Below, piece by piece: positions 7,025 through 14,766 of a stretch of 64,000 nt of DNA; position 1 is the first letter of the stretch, and each line of letters opens with the position of its first letter. The position numbers were made by a program, and so were the translations under genes. This DNA is from CAYQCN01 sp964415975. GTDB lineage: Bacteria; Patescibacteriota; Saccharimonadia; QS-5-54-17. The stretch is taken from positions 1 to 64,000 of the forward strand of contig CAYQCN010000001.1 of assembly GCA_964415975.1 (NCBI GenBank), given 5' to 3'. The notes under the pieces are model-generated. The model ran no database searches. It saw nothing but the letters and a program-made list of their open reading frames with translations, and was not told where the DNA came from.

Positions 7025-7855
7025 CTACATGCTTATCAGTATCAAGCCGATTACTACGATCGGCAGAGCTATTAGTTTGCGGGCTAGATTTTGCTCGTGA
7101 AAGTATCGTTGGCCAAAAATTATAGACCAAAGGATCGAAAGTGAGCGTTTCATAGTGATGATTATCGATGCTGGTGCAAAAATATATGCAAAGCTCAAAA
7201 GTACGCCGGCTATACCATGGGTTATAGATTGCACTTCTGTGTAGAAGCCACTAAGTAGCTTCCAGGGTCGTTCCTTGCCTACAAAAATTGACATAATTGT
7301 AAAGTAGATCAATAACGATGCTGAAACTATAAGTTGCTCTGCAGCAACAGAGTTGTAATAAGTAATATTGTATTTAAACAGACTAGTAGTGGCCACTGCG
7401 ATGACAGATGCAGTCAGTACCAGCATGCTACCTTTTTTGTCGCTAGGATTGTGCCAAAAAACCGTCATGAGTGCAGCTAGAATTAGAAAAATACCGAATA
7501 TTTGCGGTAGCGCTATGCTGTAGCCTACTGCCAAATCAACCAGCAAAAGTAGTGGTATCGTCACTAGTTTCAGAAAGCTCACTGTTGAGCGGTTGGCCAA
7601 CACTATAGATGTGAGGGCGATATGTGCAAGTATAATTTCTAGTATCAGCCTCAACGTAAAAAGCGGCAAAGACCTGATGTCAAAAACGAAGTCAGACAAT
7701 ACTAAGCCCGTTACGCCAAAAAACACCACACTCCAAAATAATGACAGAAAACCAAATGAGTAAACTGTCTCTGAGTGGTTATTTACAGCATTTTTGCCCA
7801 TACTACTGCTGGTTTCTGAAAGCAGCGTGCCTATCAGCATCAGTATCAAAGCCAT
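7025..7855 (-). CDS. DMT-superfamily permease
   Basis: A 276-residue integral membrane protein with nine to ten hydrophobic segments, starting directly inside the first one (MALILMLIGTLLSETSSSMG) and ending in a helix (LIALPIVVIGLILIS). The layout is that of EamA-type or related DMT transporters; the SILWSIIFGQRYFHEQ stretch near residue 240 resembles the conserved last-helix entry of EamA (P-x-x-x-x-x-G-x-x-x-x-x-E). It is only distantly similar to the transporter at 4496-5485. Substrate unknown. A TTTTAGC/GCTAAAA inverted repeat at 7864-7887 lies just upstream of the start. Confidence 0.75.
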   Translation of the reverse strand: MALILMLIGTLLSETSSSMGKNAVNNHSETVYSFGFLSLFWSVVFFGVTGLVLSDFVFDIRSLPLFTLRLILEIILAHIALTSIVLANRSTVSFLKLVTIPLLLLVDLAVGYSIALPQIFGIFLILAALMTVFWHNPSDKKGSMLVLTASVIAVATTSLFKYNITYYNSVAAEQLIVSASLLIYFTIMSIFVGKERPWKLLSGFYTEVQSITHGIAGVLLSFAYIFAPASIIITMKRSLSILWSIIFGQRYFHEQNLARKLIALPIVVIGLILISM

Positions 7856-7863
7856 GCTTAAGA

Positions 7864-7887
7864 TTTTAGCATGTTATGCGGCTAAAA
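7864..7887. promoter_or_regulatory. Inverted repeat upstream of the permease
   Basis: TTTTAGC (7864-7870) and GCTAAAA (7881-7887) form a perfect 7 bp inverted repeat with a 10 nt spacer, 9 nt upstream of the start codon at 7855. It could be an operator or a 5' UTR hairpin. Nothing else was recognised between here and 8087. Confidence 0.3.
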
Positions 7888-8129
7888 CTGTCGTTCTTGG
7901 TCGGTTTTAATATTGGTATTTTTAAATTCGTATCTTGGGAGTAATAATCGCTTTATAAAATTCTTAAAACATATTGACGTATGCAATAAAATAAGTTTTG
8001 ATTTATGTGTCTACGTGATTTGCGTGGATGTAATTTCAAAACAGAGCGAGGACCCATGCGCTAATTTGCAACAAACAGACTTCCCAAATGAGCAACGCTT
8101 CTTGGTTGACCAAGGAGATGGGAGTAGCG

Positions 8130-8453
8130 ATGGATGAGGCTAGTAATCAGGAATTGAAGTACTTGCCACCCATGTCTTCAAGCAATCGCCGCAACCTAAG
8201 AACTGCGCTTTGGCATCGGTTGGTTGCCGAAATCCGGCGTCGCAAGCTGCGCAAGCGTATTCGAGACAGCAATGGGGTGAAGGAACGCTGTCGGGCCGAC
8301 TTTGGGCCTGGATCAAATGGAAATTTGCGGACTGGACGTGAAATTGAAGAAGTCCTCCGTAGCCGCAACAGCCAGTACCAGCCCAGCCTTTTCAAGTCTG
8401 CAGCGCACCGAAGCTATTTTAGTAAAAAAGTAAGTCGGCCACGCCTGCACTGA
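8130..8453 (+). CDS. Small Arg-rich orphan protein, GC-rich
   Basis: ATG 8130 opens a 107-residue frame with GGGAG 5 nt and AAGGAG 12 nt upstream; the frame also extends to an ATG at 8088. The protein is strongly basic, with RRRKLRKRIRD near residue 43 and a predicted helix-rich middle, and ends SKKVSRPRLH. It may bind nucleic acid. Base composition is clearly more G+C-rich than the flanking genes, like 678-1063 and 32106-32510. A long GC-rich hairpin follows the stop by 8 nt. I recognise no family, and the frame on the opposite strand (8147-8395) is also open, so the coding status is uncertain. Confidence 0.4.
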   Translation: MDEASNQELKYLPPMSSSNRRNLRTALWHRLVAEIRRRKLRKRIRDSNGVKERCRADFGPGSNGNLRTGREIEEVLRSRNSQYQPSLFKSAAHRSYFSKKVSRPRLH

Positions 8454-8461
8454 TTTTTTCG

Positions 8462-8514
8462 CGGGGCGGATGGATTTTTGGATGCCAAACATGGCAACTT
8501 TTCTATCCGCCCCG
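8462..8514 (+). terminator. Large GC-rich hairpin after the orphan gene
   Basis: CGGGGCGGAT (8462-8471) pairs perfectly with ATCCGCCCCG (8505-8514); inside is a second stem TGCC-aaacat-GGCA with T-rich strands. It lies directly behind the orphan gene and probably ends or protects its transcript. Confidence 0.6.
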
Positions 8515-8666
8515 CCGAATTGGCTTTATGTTTGCCGCTGATCCTCCTCGCTCTGTTTTTTATCTTGACTTAAGACATCTTTAACTGGCTTAGTCTTTTT
8601 GCTTTTTAATATTCATTATATTTTGCATGCGAAAATTATCTTGGTTGTTAAGCCTATTGAGGGCTA

Positions 8667-8684
8667 ACTACTGAAGTCAGTAGT
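8667..8684. terminator. Palindrome downstream of the lycopene elongase gene
   Basis: ACTACTGA (8667-8674) and TCAGTAGT (8677-8684) form a perfect 8 bp inverted repeat about 65 nt past the stop codon of the UbiA-family gene. A clear U-run is lacking on either strand, so terminator function is tentative. The rest of 8515-8749 is AT-rich and shows no gene. Confidence 0.35.
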
Positions 8685-8749
8685 CTATGCTCGTTGCTGA
8701 GTTTTCCCGGAATTATTAATTTTGACTCGCAGTCTAAGCAGCTACTGGC

Positions 8750-9598
8750 TTAAACCAATAAGCCGGTCTGGAATAAAGCTGTTAAAAAAATTACCATTCC
8801 TGAAAATGTGTTTAGTGTAGGAAACCAACGGTATATCTTAAATGTCCGTTCGATACTAAATTTATGCCAAGTTGCTACCATCATTAACCCATACAAAATC
8901 CCTAGCGCAACAGAAACCAGGCCCAAAAAAGGCCACGCCAACCAAGCCGCTATTGAATACCAAGCCAAGCACACTAGAACCGTGTGCTTGCCTCCTAGCT
9001 CCGTAGCGATGGTGCGAATTTGTGCACGACTATCAGCTGTAATATCAGGTACTGCTGAGTAAGCGTGCATAGCCATGCACCAAAAAATTCCGGCTGCCAA
9101 TGCAGCGATTGGAGGGAAGTTGGCCGCTATAATGCCAAACCCCAATAAGCCTGGCATAATATATAATGCATTACTGACAGAGTCTAGCAATGGGCGTATT
9201 TTGAAGCGAAGCGGAGGTACTGAGTAGCCGATGCCAAGTAACCAAAAAAGCAACAACCCCCAAGCCGCTGCCCAAGGCAGAAACCAGACAGCTACAAGCC
9301 ATGGCACATGCAAAATTGCAATAAAGCGCAATAATTTTGACCGCTCCTCGGGTCTTAAAAGTTGTTCGTAGTCTTGCTTCTTTTTGTTTAGAATATCAGT
9401 TTCATAATCGAACATATCGTTTAAGCCATAGATGAGTAGATTGGCTGGCAGCGTAAAATACGCTCCCCAAATTGCAATCTGCAACCACGAATCTATTGTT
9501 GTCGAATCAATGGCGGCAACCACTCCTACTGCGTAAGTTCCTGCTAGGTAAACCCAAAAACGTGGACGGCTAATGGCTAGTATCTTTTTTATATTCAT
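8750..9598 (-). CDS. UbiA-family prenyltransferase, probable lycopene elongase
   Basis: A 282-residue, eight- to nine-helix membrane prenyltransferase. The first Asp-rich motif is NDMFDYETD at residues 60-68 (NDxxDxxxD), the second PDITADSRAQIRT near 190 (DxxxD); both bind the diphosphate of the prenyl donor through Mg2+. The short NDMFDYETD-type first motif and the adjacent carotenoid genes fit the lycopene elongase/hydratase clade (haloarchaeal LyeJ, actinobacterial CrtEb/LbtA), which adds C5 units from DMAPP to lycopene to give C50 carotenoids. It diverges from cruF across only 20 bp, with a TATAAT box 9 nt from its ATG, so the mRNA is probably leaderless. A role with another prenyl acceptor is the main alternative. 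Confidence 0.78.
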   Translation of the reverse strand: MNIKKILAISRPRFWVYLAGTYAVGVVAAIDSTTIDSWLQIAIWGAYFTLPANLLIYGLNDMFDYETDILNKKKQDYEQLLRPEERSKLLRFIAILHVPWLVAVWFLPWAAAWGLLLFWLLGIGYSVPPLRFKIRPLLDSVSNALYIMPGLLGFGIIAANFPPIAALAAGIFWCMAMHAYSAVPDITADSRAQIRTIATELGGKHTVLVCLAWYSIAAWLAWPFLGLVSVALGILYGLMMVATWHKFSIERTFKIYRWFPTLNTFSGMVIFLTALFQTGLLV

Positions 9599-9603
9599 GA
9601 CTA

Positions 9604-9613
9604 TATTATTATA
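9604..9613. promoter_or_regulatory. Back-to-back -10 boxes between the elongase and cruF genes
   Basis: The 20 bp between the two divergent start codons (9598 and 9619) hold TATTAT on the plus strand (9604-9609) and TATAAT on the minus strand (9608-9613), overlapping by two bases. Each ends about 9 nt from its own start codon and neither gene has a Shine-Dalgarno, so both transcripts should be leaderless and initiation in the two directions mutually exclusive. No good -35 boxes are visible. Confidence 0.55.
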
Positions 9614-9618
9614 ACAAT

Positions 9619-10371
9619 ATGCATATTAAATATTTCCTAAGTATTGCTATGGGGCTAATTGTAGCTGCCGGTTTTGTCGCCACTCAGCCCATAGCGTCTA
9701 ATTTATCAATAGTGTCTGCTTTGAGTATTTTGGCATTTGCTGCACCCTCATTTTATGTAGTGCTGCGATGGCTGGGGTGGAAATATGGCGCATTTGTGCT
9801 TATCTGTCTAGGAGTCTACGCATTGCTCATAGAGACGTTTGCTATTATAACTAGCTTCCCATACGGGGAGTTTTCATACGGGCAGCTACTAGACTATAAA
9901 ATATTAGGTCATACACCCTGGACTGTAGCCTTTGCCTGGACGCCAATTATGCTGTTTGCTTTGAGCTTAAGCCGTTACGCAAAATCCACAATCAGCTACT
10001 GGCTGTTGACTATAATTGCTTTGGTTGCTGTTGATTTGGTATTAGACCCAGCCGCAGTTGCGCTGCAGTTTTGGGCCTGGGACAACCCAGGAGCTTACTA
10101 TGGTGTACCCCTTATCAACTTCATTGGCTGGGTGATAAGCGGCACAATTGCTTTTGGTCTGTTTCAGGCGCTAACAAAATCACGCTCACGCATACCAGCT
10201 TCTGCTGTTAATAGCGGTGTTGGTATATTAATTTTTTGGACAACAGTTAATATTGTATCCTTGCAATGGATACCAGCCGGTATTGGACTGGTGTTATGTT
10301 TCATAGCAGTTCGATTCCTAATGCGAAATAATTTAATTTATTTAAATAATCGAGGACATGCAGATGGGTAA
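9619..10371 (+). CDS. cruF: CruF-like C50 carotenoid hydratase
   Basis: A 250-residue protein with seven to eight transmembrane helices. It carries the family's diagnostic stretches: an E-T-F-A-I-I-T-S-F-P-Y-G-E-F-S-Y block near residues 74-89, TPWTVAFAWTP near 99-109, DLVLDPAAV near 136-144 and the W-D-N-P-G-A-Y-Y-G-V-P-L-I-N-F-I-G-W block near 152-169. In haloarchaea CruF is the bisanhydrobacterioruberin hydratase, the last step to bacterioruberin; bacterial relatives hydrate C-1' of carotenoid ends. It overlaps the following desaturase by 8 nt, so the two are co-translated. The neighbours supply the elongase and desaturases needed to make its substrate. Confidence 0.82.
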   Translation: MHIKYFLSIAMGLIVAAGFVATQPIASNLSIVSALSILAFAAPSFYVVLRWLGWKYGAFVLICLGVYALLIETFAIITSFPYGEFSYGQLLDYKILGHTPWTVAFAWTPIMLFALSLSRYAKSTISYWLLTIIALVAVDLVLDPAAVALQFWAWDNPGAYYGVPLINFIGWVISGTIAFGLFQALTKSRSRIPASAVNSGVGILIFWTTVNIVSLQWIPAGIGLVLCFIAVRFLMRNNLIYLNNRGHADG

Positions 10372-11917
10372 AACAAGTTCAAGCAAAGAGCATATTGCAA
10401 TTATTGGTGGCGGCTTTGGGGGGCTTGGAGCTGCTGCACTGTTGTCTAAATCAGGTTATCGAGTGACATTACTAGAGAAAAATGAGCAGCTTGGTGGTCG
10501 AGCTAGTGTATTCAGCGCTGATGGTTTTAGGTTTGACATGGGTCCGTCTTGGTACCTGATGCCGGATGTCTTTGAAGAGTTTTTCCAAGCACTCGGAGAA
10601 GATATATATGACCACCTAGAGCTAGAGCGCCTGCAGCCATCTTATAGGGTGTTTTTTAAGGATATTGATTTAAAGCCAGTTGATATTTATTCCGACTTTG
10701 AACGTGACAAGCAGACATTTGAACGTTTAGAGCCGGGCTCAAGTGATGCTCTAAAATTATATCTTGAAAAAGCCGGCCAGCAGTATGAGGTGACCAAGTC
10801 TAATTTCCTATACAAAAACTTTGATAAGGTTCAAGATTTTCTTACCAAAGAAGTTGCTATGGAGGGTCGAAAATTGTCTGTGACAAAAACTATGGATAGG
10901 TATGTTTCAAAGTATTTCAAAAATGAAGAAACAAGAAAGCTTATTCAGTACCCACTAGTTTTTCTTGGCTCCTCTCCATACAATACGCCTGCTTTATATA
11001 ATATTATGAATCATATTGACTATGACATGGGTGTCTATTATCCCAAGGGTGGCATTCACGCCATTGTTGAAGCGCTTGCCAACATAGCAACCACTCATAG
11101 CGCAGATTTGCGCACCAATCAATCAGTCACCAAAATCACTACTAGTCAAGGGAAAGTAACAGGAGTAGAGCTAGAAGACGGCACTCATATTTCAGCAGAT
11201 ATTGTAGTATCGAATGCTGATATTGCACATACGGAACAAAAACTAATCTCCCCTTCTGAAAGAATGTATAGCGATCGTTACTTTGAAAGCAGAACGCTTG
11301 CCCCGTCGGCGTTTATGATGTACTTGGGCGTGAAAGGTTCTTTAAGCTCTTTGCGTCACCACACATTGATCTTCAGCAAGGACTGGCAGCAATATTTCTC
11401 AGAGATTTTTGATAATCCGACACTGCCGACAGACCCTTCTATATACCTTTCCAACCCATCCAAGACCGATGGTACTGTTGCACCTAAAGGTGCAGAAAAC
11501 TTGGTCATATTAGTGCCAATTGCACCGGGTATGGATATCGATAGCCAGTCATTTAGCGAATATGGTGACAAGTTAATAGAAATTGTTGGCAAAGAGATCG
11601 GCGCCCCAGACCTAGCCGAGCGAATAATTTACCGCTCCGACTTTACTACCAATGACTTTTCCCAACGTTACAATGCCCAGGCTGGTACGGCATTAGGCCT
11701 TGCACACACCTTACGGCAAACTGCATTACTGAGACCCAAAAATACTCATAAAAAAATTAATAACCTCTATTTTGTTGGCGCAAGCACCAACCCTGGTATA
11801 GGTATGCCTATATGCCTTATTAGCGCTGAGTTGCTGACAAAGCAGCTAATCGGAGATAAATCAGCTGGCTCATTGTCAAAATCTACGACCTGGAAAGAAA
11901 AATATTTAAGAAATTAA
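10364..11917 (+). CDS. CrtI-family carotenoid desaturase, probably the CrtD (3,4-desaturase) paralogue
   Basis: About 517 residues. Residues 10-43 form the FAD dinucleotide-binding fold (IIGGGFGGLGAAALL...LLEKNEQLGGR); FDMGPSWYLMP near 57-67 is the CrtI-type substrate motif; the C-terminal YFVGASTNPGIGMP segment near 480 completes the FAD site. ATG 10364 is preferred over ATG 10358 because GAGGA lies 8 nt ahead of the former and only 1 nt ahead of the latter. Because it is coupled to cruF, I assign it as the 3,4-desaturase acting on the C50 intermediate (CrtD), as in haloarchaeal crtD-lyeJ-cruF clusters. It is a clear paralogue of the desaturase at 12174-13709, and the two roles could be swapped. 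Confidence 0.8.
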   Translation: MGKTSSSKEHIAIIGGGFGGLGAAALLSKSGYRVTLLEKNEQLGGRASVFSADGFRFDMGPSWYLMPDVFEEFFQALGEDIYDHLELERLQPSYRVFFKDIDLKPVDIYSDFERDKQTFERLEPGSSDALKLYLEKAGQQYEVTKSNFLYKNFDKVQDFLTKEVAMEGRKLSVTKTMDRYVSKYFKNEETRKLIQYPLVFLGSSPYNTPALYNIMNHIDYDMGVYYPKGGIHAIVEALANIATTHSADLRTNQSVTKITTSQGKVTGVELEDGTHISADIVVSNADIAHTEQKLISPSERMYSDRYFESRTLAPSAFMMYLGVKGSLSSLRHHTLIFSKDWQQYFSEIFDNPTLPTDPSIYLSNPSKTDGTVAPKGAENLVILVPIAPGMDIDSQSFSEYGDKLIEIVGKEIGAPDLAERIIYRSDFTTNDFSQRYNAQAGTALGLAHTLRQTALLRPKNTHKKINNLYFVGASTNPGIGMPICLISAELLTKQLIGDKSAGSLSKSTTWKEKYLRN

Positions 11918-12173
11918 AAGCTACATCTGTTTATCGGGTACAGAGCTCAATCGGTAAAATGGTTTGCAAGCAATATATAAACATTCTAAGCCAAAAAAGA
12001 TAGACAAATGCCTGAAATTAAATATTCAAGTATGTATCTAAGCTGCCAGGCTATATATATCTGAAAAATTAATGAAGTGGCAGTATTTTGCCCAATGGCA
12101 AATTAAATTTGTTGGATACTATAGAGTATTTAGCTAGCAATTTTTGGCTTACATGGTTCTGGCTAGTTGACAA

Positions 12174-13709
12174 TTAAGAACTATGGTTTTGCGCTATTTC
12201 TTCTTGGGTGAGCGCTCCCCCGCTTTTGTTTTTGGTGATTCTCTTGAAGGTTTGCTCAGCACCAATGAGACACATTGGCAGCCCGATACCTGGTATAGTG
12301 CCTGACCCGACATAATATAGATTTTTTACTTTACGACTTTTGTTTTTTGTGCGAAATATGATGCTTTGGCTCAATAGGTGCGACTCACCACCGAAGGCGT
12401 TATACTGCCATGCATTATATTTATTAGCAAATTCATCAGGGCCAAACGTATGCTTACTGACAATTCTTGCAGACAAATCAGGAATGTCCATTTTTTCGCT
12501 AAGAGTCGCTATAAGTCGATTGGTAATCTGTTCTAGTCTTGCTTTGTTTAGTCCTACACCTGATGGTATCGGCATAAGAATTGTTAGATTTTCGTGATTT
12601 TTAGGAGCGAGATTCGGGTCTGTTTTGTTTGGATTGCAAACATATAATGACGCGTCTTTGGGTATTTTTTTATTGGTGTATATGTCTTCAAAGTTGCCTT
12701 GCCAGTCGTCTACAAAGTAAAGATTGTGATGCATCAATTGTGGCAACTCCCCTTTTACACCCAACGATACTAGCAATGCTCCGGGCCCGGGCTGCCTCTT
12801 ATCCCAATATTTGTCAGGAAAGCTTTGGTATTTCTCTTCGAGCATGCTTGTCTCTGTAAAGGCAAGATCAGCATTAGACACGACTATATCTGCATAATGT
12901 TGCTGTTTATTGGTAAGTTCGACGCCTACGGCTTTACCCTGCTCTACGAGTATACGCTGTACTGGAGATTCGTAGTGATAAGTTATGTTGTATTTTTTGC
13001 CAAGCTCGCGCATATCGTCCACTAAACTAAGCATTCCTTGGCGGGGATAGTATACACCGCTTTTGTAGTCTAAGTAGCTCATAAGTGTGTAGATAGCTGG
13101 CACTTGAAATGGTGATGCACCTAAAAACACCGAATGATATTCAAGTAATTGCTTAAGTCTAATGTCATCGAAATGTTTACCTACATAATCATCTAGTTTT
13201 TGGGTGGTCAGTGGCAACATATTGAACGCATTTTTGAAAATAGGCCATTTAACTAAATCGCGAAAGCGCTGAAAATTATTGTACAAAAAATATTTTACAG
13301 ATAGTTCGTACACTTTAGTGCTACGATCAACAAATGATTCTAGCTTCTTGGCTGCTCCTGGCTCTATAGTCTCAAAGATGTGTTTGTCTTCATCGAGATC
13401 ACCCATAAGCGTAAGCGGTTCGTACTTTTCAAAGAAAACCTTGTAACCAGGCTGAAACCGCATAAGGTCGAGTCTTGAATAAACTGATTCGTCGAATAGG
13501 CCATAGTATTGATCAAATACTTCTGGCATGAGAAACCATGATGGCCCTAGGTCAAACAAAAATTTATCTTGCTTAACTGCAGTTATTCTTCCGCCTGGCT
13601 CCTGATTTTTTTCGTAAACATCTACGCTATAACCGGCTTTACCAAGCAGATTAGCCAGCGCCATTCCGCCATACCCTGCACCTATAATAATTACTCTTTT
13701 ATTGCTCAT
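12174..13709 (-). CDS. crtI: Phytoene desaturase CrtI
   Basis: A 511-residue flavoprotein with an N-terminal Rossmann fold (IIGAGYGGMALANLLGKAG, residues 6-24; YEKNQEPGG at 31-39), the FDLGPSWFLMP motif near 51-61 and the C-terminal YYVGSGTIPGIGLPMC motif. CrtI enzymes convert phytoene to lycopene by successive desaturations at the membrane. It shares an ATGA overlap with the upstream phytoene synthase gene, the classic crtB-crtI arrangement, which is why I choose this copy as the phytoene desaturase. It converges with the paralogue at 10364-11917 across 256 AT-rich bases that contain only a weak TTTGCC/GGCAAA hairpin. Confidence 0.85.
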   Translation of the reverse strand: MSNKRVIIIGAGYGGMALANLLGKAGYSVDVYEKNQEPGGRITAVKQDKFLFDLGPSWFLMPEVFDQYYGLFDESVYSRLDLMRFQPGYKVFFEKYEPLTLMGDLDEDKHIFETIEPGAAKKLESFVDRSTKVYELSVKYFLYNNFQRFRDLVKWPIFKNAFNMLPLTTQKLDDYVGKHFDDIRLKQLLEYHSVFLGASPFQVPAIYTLMSYLDYKSGVYYPRQGMLSLVDDMRELGKKYNITYHYESPVQRILVEQGKAVGVELTNKQQHYADIVVSNADLAFTETSMLEEKYQSFPDKYWDKRQPGPGALLVSLGVKGELPQLMHHNLYFVDDWQGNFEDIYTNKKIPKDASLYVCNPNKTDPNLAPKNHENLTILMPIPSGVGLNKARLEQITNRLIATLSEKMDIPDLSARIVSKHTFGPDEFANKYNAWQYNAFGGESHLLSQSIIFRTKNKSRKVKNLYYVGSGTIPGIGLPMCLIGAEQTFKRITKNKSGGALTQEEIAQNHSS

Positions 13710-14527
13710 CTTTGCGTCGTAGCCTTTATAATAAAACTAATTTTTTTAATATTTGGCACTCGAATACGCTCTGATTTTATCTTATCAACATTAGATCTTT
13801 CAATCATATTTAACAACTTAGTGTAGTGATAATAACTAGCTCTCACAGCTTTTCGTGCATTTTTAGGTAGTTGATCAATGTGCTGATTGGCTCGATGGAA
13901 ATCATTTCTTATGTCTTGAATTATTTTGCGCTTGTCCTCCTCGCTGAATGTCATATAATCTACGTCTGGAAAATATATACGGCCTAGCTCTTCATAGTCA
14001 TTCTTCATATCACGAAGGAAATTTACTTTTTGGTAAGCTGCACCAAGAGCACGTGCACCTTCGCTCAACTGATTGTATTTGCCAGTATCGCCACCCACAA
14101 ATACTTTCAGGCACATCAACCCAATCACCTCGGCTGAACCATAAATGTAATCATCAAGCTCGGACTTATCTCTATAGACATTTTTGGCCAAGTCAGACCT
14201 CATGCTTTCAAAAAATGAATCTACTAGGCCAGCTTCTATATTAAATTTTCGTGCAGTCAGACCAAATGCATGAACCAAAGGATTGTTTGAATATTCTGCA
14301 TTTAAAGAGTGGCTTACTTCTTTATGGAAATTATCTAGAAGTTTTTTTGCTTCTGGGCCTTTATAGGTGTCGACTACTTCATCAGCTAGACGGACCATGC
14401 CATAAATTGCAAATATATGCTTTCTCGTATCTTTATCAAATAGGTAGCTACTCCAAGAGAATGATGTAGAATAGTTTCTTGTGAGCTTCTCTGCTAATTG
14501 ATAACTGGTTTTGTTGTATATATCCAT
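13706..14527 (-). CDS. crtB: Phytoene synthase CrtB
   Basis: A 273-residue squalene/phytoene synthase. DEVVD at residues 49-53 is the first Asp-rich motif and NFLRDMKNDYEELGR at 169-183 the second; both coordinate Mg2+ and the diphosphates of two GGPP molecules condensed head to head. YxxxVAE-like helix residues (IYGSAEVIG, 128-136) are also in place. It precedes crtI with a 4 nt ATGA overlap. The start ATG 14527 has no Shine-Dalgarno and a TATAGT box 6 nt upstream, so a leaderless mRNA is likely. It diverges from the GGPP synthase gene, so substrate and product genes share one intergenic region. Confidence 0.92.
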   Translation of the reverse strand: MDIYNKTSYQLAEKLTRNYSTSFSWSSYLFDKDTRKHIFAIYGMVRLADEVVDTYKGPEAKKLLDNFHKEVSHSLNAEYSNNPLVHAFGLTARKFNIEAGLVDSFFESMRSDLAKNVYRDKSELDDYIYGSAEVIGLMCLKVFVGGDTGKYNQLSEGARALGAAYQKVNFLRDMKNDYEELGRIYFPDVDYMTFSEEDKRKIIQDIRNDFHRANQHIDQLPKNARKAVRASYYHYTKLLNMIERSNVDKIKSERIRVPNIKKISFIIKATTQR

Positions 14528-14766
14528 TTATAAAACTATACTACATCCACAACAAAGTTGGCTTAATGAAGATTTAATTGCTTTATACTTGTTACATTAT
14601 ATCAACTTCATTACTAAATTATTGCAAATTATATCTCGGTACTTCTGTTTAAAAATACTTAGCTTTTCGACAAACATTTCTGATTATTAATAATTTGTCT
14701 TGTTGAGTCTAAATTGTCACGTGTTAATATAAATTAATAATTTTAGCAAAAAGCAAAGAGGGAGTT
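14528..14766. promoter_or_regulatory. Divergent control region between crtB-crtI and the GGPP synthase gene
   Basis: This 239 bp AT-rich region has a TATAGT box on the minus strand (14534-14539) next to the crtB start, and on the plus strand a TTGTCA box followed 16 bp later by AATAAT within an A/T stretch ahead of a strong Shine-Dalgarno (GAGGGAG) for the synthase. The palindrome CACGTG lies between the plus-strand boxes and could be an operator. No open frame was seen. Confidence 0.45.
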
